Assembly (NCBI GenBank): GCA_963575745.1
Contig: CAUYUJ010016151.1
Span: 100,001 to 164,000 of the forward strand
Direction of reading: 5' to 3'
Length of the DNA: 64,000 nt
Origin: Prorocentrum cordatum
Taxonomy: Eukaryota; Sar; Dinophyceae; Prorocentrales; Prorocentraceae
Below, in pieces: positions 55,528-63,724 of this stretch. The translations under genes were made by a program, and so were the position numbers. The notes beneath the pieces were generated by a model, which saw nothing but the letters and a program-made list of their open reading frames with translations, did no database searches and was not told where the DNA came from. The first letter of the stretch is position 1; every line of letters begins with the position of its first letter.

Positions 55528-56927
55528 ATGGCGATGTTTACGACACAGTTCTGCGACGCAGTGTGCTATCGTAGTTTTTATGCTTTGATCCAGTCACTGC
55601 CTTCTCAGCCGTATCCATTCAGACCTCCCATCATGACTCCTGTCACGGACGAGCAGGCCTACAGACAGGCCAAAGAGATCATGGAGGCCCTTGACTTTAG
55701 AGAGAGGATCACAAACGAATGGAAGAGAGATCTCAGCCTCACGACGCTGATGACACAGACAGCAGGCGAGATGGCTCATTGTGCTTGGACGGCATCATGT
55801 GCCGGTGGTACGCTGCTGGCATCACTGCCTGCTACCGCAGGTGACCCAAGCATACCTATTCCTGGAATCCCGACGCAGCCACCAGCACTTGATCCTCGCG
55901 AGCCGAACAAGGCTACTCCTCAGAACGATCCATTTGGTCCTGCATATGACGAGTTATTCAGTTCCCTCTTACTGCTGATCAACGACTACCCTGGGGCATG
56001 GGCATCCTGGGATTCAGTCGAGAAACAAGAGCTCCTCCACCCCAAGATCATTAAAATAGTTGAGGATGCACATGCTGTTGCTTGGGTCGTGTTTGAGCAG
56101 TTTCTACAGCAGATTACCGATTTGGACGGGGACGATGAGACGACCAAATCACGACTCATTGCAGAAGGCAACAGGTTGAACGCCCACCGTGTAGGCCCTG
56201 CTGCCGAGAACCAACCGACCATCGAAGCATGCAAAACATTCTTCACACTGAATGCATTGGATCGAGTGGCATTGGGACACGATCCTGATGTTCCGGCTGC
56301 CGTATGGCGCGCGGCGGTTGAAGCGGACCAACCAGCACCACCAGGCCCATTGCTTGAGCCACTACAGCCTGGCCCGCAACCGATAGCCGTGAAAGAGCCG
56401 AGCCATCAACGCCTGGCCCACTCCCTAACCGCACGCCAGCAGACCAATCGCCAGCAGAACAGCTCCCGAAAGACGAGGCAGTCCCGATCCCCGATGACGG
56501 CACTGACCTGGATGCGATGGAGCTGGAGGCAACTCCTGCCGACGACGACCCTTCTCCACACACGGTGAATTTATTGTCGTGGCAGGACAGCTGCGAGCGT
56601 TCCATGTACGAGGACATCAGCCAGGTCGGGATGTTCGACAACGCGTGCACTATTCGAGAGTACAAGCTTCAAGCAGGCATCGTGGACGACCATCCGTACG
56701 TTTCTCCTGTATTGCGGGGTACATCCGCGACCAATGGATTTGCTTGCCTGCAGAATGAGGAATGGTTCGATCAATTGCAACACGACGATTGTGTGATTGC
56801 CCACGCTCCCGATATTGCACAATCTGGTTGTTTTCCGGAATGGAAGTGGATATCACTACCACATTACGACGAGATACGTTATGGCCCTGAATTACTTGAT
56901 AGTGGCTCGGAGATCCTAAATACATGA
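55528..56927 (+). pseudogene. Accessory region B of the giant element, unrecognised protein
   Basis: ATG 55528 in a frame of 347 codons, mostly helical (DEQAYRQAKEIMEALDFRERI; YDELFSSLLLLINDYPGAW), ending in a Pro-rich linker. The phase changes at about 56390-56470. The second frame (LPKDEAVPIPDDGTDLDAMELEATPADDD...) continues with an ordered stretch (SWQDSCERSMYEDISQVG...) to TGA 56925-56927. That stop overlaps the ATG of the next frame by four bases (ATGA). Function unknown. Confidence 0.5.
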
Positions 56928-58099
56928 GCAAAGACATCACGACGATGTTACGCCACGAGACCCACTACAAGAAGTTCCACAACAATCAGTTTCACGATCG
57001 ACGTATCAACATATGGCCGAAGACAACGGATCGTGAGTGGAAGATCCCAAGTAATTGGAAATCCTTTCAGGATCTGGTCCAATGGAAATTCAGTGATCGT
57101 AAAAACCACAACGGACCATCCACCGATGCGGCCATGACGCACTTCAAAAAGGATGGTGAGAAAGATGGGTATCCCGATTGGAATGATTACTACCCGATCT
57201 TCATCATTCGTGCGTTCCAGAAACATATTGACCCGCAGAAGAATCGGATCGAGATATACGCCAAACCAATCCCCGAAGGAGGCGACCCCAGCTGTTTCGA
57301 TTGGAACAGCGTTATTGCCATTCGATGTGTTGGAGGCCACAGTTGCGTCAATCCACTTTCCAAACCATGGAGCATGGGCTGGGAGAGCCTACAATGGACA
57401 GACGTGAAATACCTCCACCGTGGCACGACATTCCGTGCTTGGCGCAACATTCTCAAGATAGGGATCATTCCCGGCTATATCGATCCATCTTCTCAGAGAG
57501 ACAAGTATTATAATTCATCACCACGCACGGAGGCATTCTTTAGTTCCAGCACATACATAGACAATGTCCAGAATAATCCCCACACCTCGGTACAGTCATA
57601 CAAGTTCAATCACTACAAGAACGAGGTCGAGCTGGTGATCAACATGGAGATTGCCACAAAAGCTGGTTGCAGATTTTGGTTGGGCGCCCAAGGCGCTATT
57701 ATGACAGAAGACGTGGTTCCCGCAGCGGCAGTTATTGCAATTCGCCGTCTCCAACCACGCCACGCGCACGGCCAGCAGATATGGCCGGAGGGCCCGGCCT
57801 GGGACTATCCGCCATTGGCCTCGAGACAACCATTGAGCAAATGCGAAATGTGTGCCGTTCTTCCTGGGCAGGAGTTCTTCGATAACCCTCCTGGGATTAC
57901 ACCAGCTGACGCGGATCACGACATGGATCAGCAGCCAAGGACACCATCCGCATCAGCATCTTCGGCTCAGCGACCGATTGCCCCTCAGCTGGGGGCAACC
58001 CCTGCTGACCGCATATCTGACGCCGACGCCTTGGACGAACAAATGGTCCGCGCTATGATCAACAATTGCGAGCACAATACAGAAGATGAAGAATGGTAG
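56924..58099 (+). CDS. Tpt1/KptA-like RNA 2'-phosphotransferase domain protein (391 aa)
   Basis: Intact frame, ATG 56924 to TAG 58097. Residues 8-11 read MLRH, like the LRH of the Tpt1 N-terminal lobe. IAIRCVGGHS (Arg134, GHS 138-140) and YLHRGT (His165) match the Arg...GHS and His-Gly-Thr blocks of the NAD-binding lobe, where the Arg and His are catalytic. AFFSSSTYID and VELVINMEIATKAGCRFWLGAQGAIMTE (about 204-262) fit the later beta strands. The residues replacing the third and fourth catalytic Arg are uncertain. Known Tpt1 enzymes remove the splice-junction 2'-phosphate from tRNA using NAD+. Here the domain is embedded in a retrotransposon, and the role is unknown. The C-terminal 100 residues are a Pro/Ala/Ser linker with LGATPAD. 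A different ADP-ribosyltransferase-fold protein is the main alternative. Confidence 0.5.
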   Translation: MSKDITTMLRHETHYKKFHNNQFHDRRINIWPKTTDREWKIPSNWKSFQDLVQWKFSDRKNHNGPSTDAAMTHFKKDGEKDGYPDWNDYYPIFIIRAFQKHIDPQKNRIEIYAKPIPEGGDPSCFDWNSVIAIRCVGGHSCVNPLSKPWSMGWESLQWTDVKYLHRGTTFRAWRNILKIGIIPGYIDPSSQRDKYYNSSPRTEAFFSSSTYIDNVQNNPHTSVQSYKFNHYKNEVELVINMEIATKAGCRFWLGAQGAIMTEDVVPAAAVIAIRRLQPRHAHGQQIWPEGPAWDYPPLASRQPLSKCEMCAVLPGQEFFDNPPGITPADADHDMDQQPRTPSASASSAQRPIAPQLGATPADRISDADALDEQMVRAMINNCEHNTEDEEW

Positions 58100-58105
58100 A
58101 TCGCT

Positions 58106-58812
58106 ATGTCATACCGCCGAGAGGCTCTTCGACCCATCACATCGAAGATTACACAGAAAGATTGGAATCGTCGGCCTATATTTAATGATGTTCGCATGGG
58201 GGACTTCACTGTCACTAAGAATTGGGGGTCTACCAATTGTTATCATTATGACAATCACTACCCCAAGGGCAATCACAACACCAAGGTCCTCATGAACAAG
58301 GGGGCCACATATACGGCCCAATCATTCACTTCGGAGTCTTTGACAAGTTCTTTGCGGTACAAATACCTATCCTCAACTACGGTTTACGATGGGTAAACAT
58401 ATGGTACAACGACAAAAGCATGCCTCTCAAGGGTGTTGTCTTTGCTTTGTCAGTACGCGCCGACATCGACCCGAGAGATATGAATACTGCGCTGGAAGGA
58501 CCATCCTCATGCCGCGACAAAATACATCCGCATAAAACAGATGGTGATCTAACATATCTCGGAGTGCCGAGCATTTATAAGCCACGTATCCCACGTGCGC
58601 CGACCAGACGGCCCGCCCCTCGGACACCCGATCCCGAAGGGCTGGTGGCCACACCTGCCGAGGATATTGCTCCCGTGGACGATGGACCCCAACAAAAGGC
58701 AGGCCAATCTGCTGACCCTCTGGTTACCGTCATTGTGGCTATATCAAACATCCCACTCACTGCCGAGGAGAAAACAGCAAATGACAACATGAGAGCAGAT
58801 TTATCGGCATAG
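58106..58812 (+). pseudogene. Accessory region D of the giant element, unrecognised
   Basis: Follows the Tpt1-like frame in the same phase after one stop (TAG 58097). The first frame (MSYRREALRPITSKITQKDW...) has a Gly/Asn/Tyr-rich ordered segment. Near 58330 the phase changes to FGVFDKFFAVQIPILNYGL and then VVFALSVRADIDPRDM, followed by a Pro/Ala linker with LVATPAED, and meets TAG at 58810. The sequence continues in phase beyond the stop into the next frame. No family recognised. Confidence 0.45.
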
Positions 58813-61158
58813 AACCAAGCAGATGAGCACGTCGACGCGAGCATCCTCGACAATATAATCGACCCGCCAGAAGACTTCCTCAACCACCCCGACTACGACC
58901 CAGAGGAGGAATCAAAGTGTATTAAACAATCATATGACCACCGCATATACCGCTGGACGTCGGAGTCGCTGGTGGACCCACCTATGATAAAGGTGAAACA
59001 AATCATTGAGGTGCACGCTGGCGCGGACAAGATTGTGGTGGATAAAGCACAGTCATACTTACGATTTGAGATTCAATTCGGATCCAAAACATGGAACGCG
59101 GAGACATACTATTTGGATTACAATCATACCCACAAATGGGCACGTGACTTACCAACGCGCAGTGCAGATAGCTTCTTCAAAAAGTTGGTACACTACCTGG
59201 ACCCAGAGGTCATCGAGGAGTCGACTACAGGCGTCTTCCAATGGATCTCTAAAGTGTATCAAATCATATTGCTGGACAGTATTGCGGAGCTCCGTGATTT
59301 CACAAAAGATGCTATTCATCAGAACCATCCTGCATTCAAAACGTTGCGTGATCTATTCACACATTACACCCAGACATTCGGCAATCCAGGCTTCCCCGTA
59401 TGGACGGAGCTGGCGGAAACACCTGCCGCGCCACGTGACCCAGGCGCGGAGCAGGACATTCCCCAGGACCCAGGCAGCGTTGCATCCGCAGCTCCAGATC
59501 AGGAAACCATGGCACGGATCATAGCCCAACAGAAGGGAATCAACCGCGAGGAGGGTGACAACGAGTCCGCCTTGCAGGAAGAGGCTAGCCGTACCCGTAC
59601 AGAAAACGTATGCCATGGTGATACTGACGACGCGGGCAACGACACGACCGAGCGCGTAGGACTGCCAGGGGAAAGATTGTCTAGGATCGAGATCGAGGGA
59701 ATGAGCAGATCGATCGCTTCCCGTCCGACCGCCGAGATCAACCGCGATGCCATCGATCAGATCGGCCGCAGTCTTGCTCGTGGTCGGGGCACTCGCTGGG
59801 GGTCTCGTGAGCACTTCACGATTGACGGAGCCCCAGAAGATATTCAGCATGATATTGCGCGATGTCGGAATTGCGGTCGCATCTTATCCCTAGGGATCGT
59901 TACAGATGAATGTACCGTTTGTGACATCTGCTGGCAGTACATTATTGCCGTCGGTGCTACGGGTAAAAGCACCGCTGTCGAGAGCGACCTGGCATACCTC
60001 CAGAAGCTGACCCACTGGATCAAGACGGCGCTCTCTCAGGAGGACATCACGAGGTACATGGGAGACGGAGCGCAGGTCATCATGATGGGCAAGCGCTCCG
60101 TTCCAGGCAATGAGAAAGACGTGCTGCGGAGAATGGCAAATGCTGCTAGGAAGAGGTATGAGAAGTGGGTCGCCGCTGGCTCCCCTCCTGCACACATGTG
60201 CAGATTGATGGGCGAGCGTGAGGACGACAGACCTCTATGCCATCCCTTTGCCAACCTCATTCGGCGCTTTCTCAGCGATTTGAAGTTCCACCACCAAATG
60301 ACAGGCGTTCGTGCCAAGAAAGGCAAGAACGCCTATACCATTGAGGACATGCGCGACGCCTGTGAAATCCTCGAGACCAGCATCAGGACTGGCCAAGCTG
60401 GTCGGAAGAAGTGGCGGTTGAACGCAGGCAGACTCGACCGAAGCACGCGGCAGGCACGCGGACTTGTCACGATTGCCCTTCCCAGAGGGGATGGCACCTG
60501 TGAGAGAGTCACGCAGCGCAAGCTTGCCGCGCTTGCTTATGTTGAGCCCGCCTTGGGTTCCACTGACCAGAGGGGGGTTGATTCAGGGATGAGAGCCGAT
60601 CCGATCGAACCTGATACATACTCCCAACACTCTGATGATGCCATGGAGCCGCGCATGCCGCGGCACCCGCCGCCGCCGCCGCGCCCTGCTCCTGGCGGCG
60701 CTGCAGGCTCCAGCGCCTCTGGCGCGCAGGACTACATGCCCGCGGGGCCGCGCGGCACTGCAGCGCAGCGGCAGGACAGCGACGACAGCCGCAGACCTGC
60801 GACACCTCCCCGCGCCGAGAGGGCGCGCACGACGGAGGACTACGCTACATGGTGGCGCGACTACCTGGAGGACAGCCAGTGGGGCCCCAGATACTGGAGC
60901 TCATACATCAAATGCTGGATATACATCACGGACAACAACGACGAGTTCGCATACGTCCTCGACATCCAGTACAATGAGTGGTTCCGCCACTGGATCCCGA
61001 GGACGCCTTGGGAGACCTTCAAGACGAGCTACGCGTCGCACGATGGCCACTGGATGTGGGACCGCAGGTTCTACGAGAGGGGCAACGCGTGGTGGAGTCG
61101 TCTGCCAGGCCCACCGCTCGCAAGGCTTGAACTTCATCATTATTCAAGTTCGCCTTGA
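58813..61158 (+). CDS. Accessory region E: zinc-ribbon protein of the giant element (728 aa from first Met)
   Basis: The frame is open from 58813, with first ATG at 58972 and stop TGA at 61156. N-terminal about 150 residues are ordered (IIEVHAGADKIVVDKAQSY..., FFKKLVHYLDPEVIEE). A Pro/Asp linker with LAETPAAPRD follows, then an acidic helical part, a Cys cluster CRNCGRILSLGIVTDECTVC with DIC after it (C-x2-C...C-x2-C-x2-C, zinc-ribbon-like, about 59860-59930), a basic helical region, a Pro/Gly/Ser-rich linker, and an aromatic-rich C-terminus (TWWRDYLEDSQWGPRYWSSY; NEWFRHWIPRTPWE). The last module, with frequent Trp/Tyr, could bind nucleic acid or peptide, which is inference. No family assigned. 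Confidence 0.5.
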   Translation, partial: NQADEHVDASILDNIIDPPEDFLNHPDYDPEEESKCIKQSYDHRIYRWTSESLVDPPMIKVKQIIEVHAGADKIVVDKAQSYLRFEIQFGSKTWNAETYYLDYNHTHKWARDLPTRSADSFFKKLVHYLDPEVIEESTTGVFQWISKVYQIILLDSIAELRDFTKDAIHQNHPAFKTLRDLFTHYTQTFGNPGFPVWTELAETPAAPRDPGAEQDIPQDPGSVASAAPDQETMARIIAQQKGINREEGDNESALQEEASRTRTENVCHGDTDDAGNDTTERVGLPGERLSRIEIEGMSRSIASRPTAEINRDAIDQIGRSLARGRGTRWGSREHFTIDGAPEDIQHDIARCRNCGRILSLGIVTDECTVCDICWQYIIAVGATGKSTAVESDLAYLQKLTHWIKTALSQEDITRYMGDGAQVIMMGKRSVPGNEKDVLRRMANAARKRYEKWVAAGSPPAHMCRLMGEREDDRPLCHPFANLIRRFLSDLKFHHQMTGVRAKKGKNAYTIEDMRDACEILETSIRTGQAGRKKWRLNAGRLDRSTRQARGLVTIALPRGDGTCERVTQRKLAALAYVEPALGSTDQRGVDSGMRADPIEPDTYSQHSDDAMEPRMPRHPPPPPRPAPGGAAGSSASGAQDYMPAGPRGTAAQRQDSDDSRRPATPPRAERARTTEDYATWWRDYLEDSQWGPRYWSSYIKCWIYITDNNDEFAYVLDIQYNEWFRHWIPRTPWETFKTSYASHDGHWMWDRRFYERGNAWWSRLPGPPLARLELHHYSSSP

Positions 61159-61813
61159 GCGGTGGATATTATGTTCTTTTAGGCCACTTCAGTATCCAAG
61201 ACAAGTGGCCACGCGCACATATTCTTGCGATACTCAAGGCAGCCTCCTAAGGAGCAACGCCAGCGGGAGTCGCCAAACACAGAATTTATATGTATGCAAC
61301 TTTTTCGTGTTGATCAACACGACTTTGCGTCTGGCCAGACATGTGTTTTGATATGTAGACGTGTTTCTAAACACGATCGCGTTCATCAACACGACCTCAT
61401 AATCCATATTTTTATCGTGTATTCTTTAGACTTTGCTTACATTGCGTTGATAATGATCTGACACCCAGCTCTCGACAGAGAGCTGGTGGCAACACCTGCC
61501 CCGCTTAGGCGCGGCAGCTTCTGATGTTGCTTTAACTGGCTCAGATCCTCTTTCTCCGCCCACCCGTGTCTCATTCTTCTCCGCCCTCGAGTGCCGAAGC
61601 GTTTTTGGGGGGCGCACCGAGGGGGCACCAAAGCGTGCTTGGCGAAGAAATCGGGACCCAGGGTGTTCCATCTTACCTTACCTTGCAGCTGAGGCTATAC
61701 AGATTTGCGCTCAGCTGCCTGACAGACTTGAGGATTGAAGGAGTAAAAGGGTGACGGATTATTTTCCTCTGTTCCCGAGTCCCACCCTCGCGGGCGGGAT
61801 TCGGGACGGGGTG
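61159..61813 (+). promoter_or_regulatory. 3' non-coding region of the giant element with palindromes
   Basis: 655 bp without a credible gene. It holds a perfect 16-bp palindrome CGTGTTGATCAACACG (61306-61321), a second palindromic copy CGTGTTTCTAAACACG (61360-61375) and a third with two changes (61378-61393). Next come a hairpin CCAGCTCTC-GACA-GAGAGCTGG (61465-61486) and the GGTG-GCAA-CACC hairpin (61485-61496). G-rich purine sequence (CGGGACGGGGTG) abuts the 3' LTR as a possible polypurine tract. Confidence 0.6.
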
Positions 61814-62018
61814 TGTGAATAGAACCCGTGTAATACCTTCATATATACTCCTTATCCTCACCTCTCCTGCGCCTGGCCGTTTGGGCTCAGGCATTGGGGC
61901 AGATCGATCAGACCTTTGATCGTGCAGGAGGGAAAGACATCCATCTATCCCTCCTTCCCTCTACCAGCGGAACCAACGGATCAGGGGTTCTGTACCCTTG
62001 TACTTCAACCCCATTCAC
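61814..62018 (+). repeat. 3' LTR (205 bp)
   Basis: Same ends as the 5' copy. Contains an extra AGCGGAACC-like 9-bp segment near 61970 and four substitutions. Followed by GTGCCC, the right target duplication. Confidence 0.88.
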
Positions 62019-62024
62019 GTGCCC

Positions 62025-63301
62025 TCCCTGCACAGCGCTTTTCAGAATTCGGCGGGCACGCCGTCTGCTCCGGCAGCGCGATTGCGCTTCAGCCAACGGG
62101 CGATTCGACACGTCTCCGCCTGAGTGATGGGGTCGTTCGAATTGTCGTGCTCCGGCCCCAGAGGGTCCAAGTCATCCACAATCGTTGTCGGACGCACCGC
62201 CCGCTGTACTTTGGCAACATATTCCGCCGACGTCTCTACTCTCTGGTCGCTGTCTACGAGGCGGCCATTGGAATCCTTCATTATCCCATGGGCTGCGGCT
62301 GGGTCTTTCTTCAATGTTCTCACCTAGACGCAGTCGCCGTCGGCTAATCGACGGTCGAGCCAAGCTGCTCGATCTGCTCTGACCGATGCCTTGATTTGGC
62401 CGGTCAATCTTTTCTCTCGCGCGAAATCCTTGTGCGTCCTCGCTTCACCTCGTAGCGAGATGAGGTGCAGCGTCCTGTCGCCGATCCAGGGGCGCCGCCG
62501 CGCGGCCGGGAGCGCGGGCAAGCAGCTTGCAGCGGCATGTCGGAAAGCCTCTGTGATGTTGTCGTTGAGCCCGTTCAGAGAGTCCTGCGGCGCGTTGCCT
62601 TTAGCCATGTGCTCCGCGAAGCTGTCGCCGAAGTTCTGAGCCACAGTGACGTCGACCAGGGCAACGTGGTCCAGCCGCGGCCCCCCGGTCTCGCGCTAGT
62701 TTCCAAGGATATCTTGTGCTTGCAATGGAGTAAGACATCGTGCGAAGATAGGGCTGCTTCGCTGCGGCTCGCCACGTCCACCACGCTCTGCAGCAGATGC
62801 CGCGGGCAGAACAGAAAGTCGATCTGCCCGAAGTTTCGCGGCAGCAGCGGGTAGGAAGGGCGAGAACCGACGTTGTAGCAAGTTATTTGAAGATTTGGAT
62901 CGTGCTCGAAGAACGTGTTTGCGATGGCAAGCCCATGGCAGATGCAGAGTTCGAGTAAAAACACTGGTTAGAATCTGCACTGAAATGCGCCGCTGGTTCG
63001 CCAAACATGAAACACCAATGTGGTCAGATTCCAAAGGAAACCGCCAGTGCATCCTTGCGTTGAAGCCCCCCAATAACAGATCCAAGCTGAATCCAAGCGT
63101 TTTTATTGCGCCCAACTCTCGATATAATTGTCTGCGATCCTCCACCGGTTTCCCGTTGTGGAGGGCATACACGTTGAAGATTTGGATTTTCCCTCCCCGA
63201 ACATGCAACTTCAAATAAGCAACCCTGGAAGATATCTGATGGAATCCTGTCAAGCTTTGGCGTGTTGTTGACAACCCTGGATAACAACATTCAATAAGCA
63301 A
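62025..63301 (-). pseudogene. LINE endonuclease and RT N-terminal part (broken)
   Basis: Minus strand, from about 63300 leftwards: IQIFNVYALHNGKPVEDRRQLYREL and LLLGGFNARMH (endonuclease block, GDFNA altered to GGFNA) near 63050-63200, then NTFFEHDPNLQITCYN and FGQIDFLFC with SSHD near 62720-62960. These are blocks of the AP-endonuclease domain of LINEs. Next comes RRRPWIGDRTLHLISLRGEARTHKDFAREKR (62390-62530) and the RT entry ETCRIARWLKRNRAAGADGVPAEF (62042-62110). At least two phase changes separate these blocks. The reading would resume at 43934 beyond the LTR element, giving a LINE fragment of about 2.2 kb in total. Confidence 0.75.
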
Positions 63302-63375
63302 CCCCGGAATGCATCAGGCTTTGAATTCTTTAAATAAACAACCCTGGCAGATCTTTGATGGAATCTTCTTGGCAT
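63190..63375. repeat. Short diverged direct repeat (AATAAGCAACCC...GATGGAATC)
   Basis: A segment with AATAAGCAACCCTGGAAGAT and then CTGATGGAATC at about 63216-63250 recurs as AATAAACAACCCTGGCAGAT and TTGATGGAATC at about 63332-63372. A partial third copy lies near 63292-63310. It lies at the LINE 5' boundary. Confidence 0.65.
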
Positions 63376-63724
63376 CGCCAAAGCACAGCGGTTTCGCTTC
63401 ACAGGCCCAGAATTCGGTTTGCCGTGAAGCCAGCGGAATTCAACCTTCGCAAGAACGGCTGCGTTTTAAGCGCTTGAACAACAAGTTGCAAACGTGTAAG
63501 ATCATTCCGAAGCAAAATCCCGCGTTGACTTCGAATATGATTTCACATCCGAACGGGCTTGGTTCTACCCATGTTCCATCCATACCTTTTTTAGGGTTAC
63601 ATGTCCTTGGGCCCCGCTCCCGATTTCGTCCCCGCCCGCATCCGTCTTCTGGGACGGAAAGATGACACGCGCGACGTGTTCGAAATTGCGTGTTCCGTTT
63701 TTTACCCAAACAGTGTTTGCATTC
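63376..63724. other. Spacer, no gene seen
   Basis: Ordinary moderate-GC sequence between the LINE boundary and the terminal array. No supported frame. Confidence 0.45.

Larger units (their letters stand above)
43935..62018 (+). mobile_element. Giant Ty1/copia-like LTR retrotransposon (18.1 kb), degenerate
   Basis: Bounded by 196- and 205-bp direct repeats with GTGAAT/ATTCAC termini and a short target duplication, and inserted in a minus-strand LINE. The internal order is Gag, DSG protease, integrase, YVDD reverse transcriptase and RNase H, which is the copia order. About 8.3 kb of further coding sequence follows, unusual for elements that are normally near 5 kb. The LTRs differ by four substitutions and one 9-bp indel. 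Coding breaks I can place: frame changes near 44330, 45850-45990, 49515, 49920, 52330, 54900, 56400, 56925 and 58330, and stops at 48475, 48763, 50692, 50722, 55483, 58097 and 58810. This load fits about 2% LTR divergence over 17 kb. Confidence 0.85.

Noticed and set aside
56925-56927. ATGA overlap at 56924 as deliberate stop-restart coupling
   Set aside because: Possible, but the region already has many random phase changes and this one is not distinguishable from a simple indel in a single copy.
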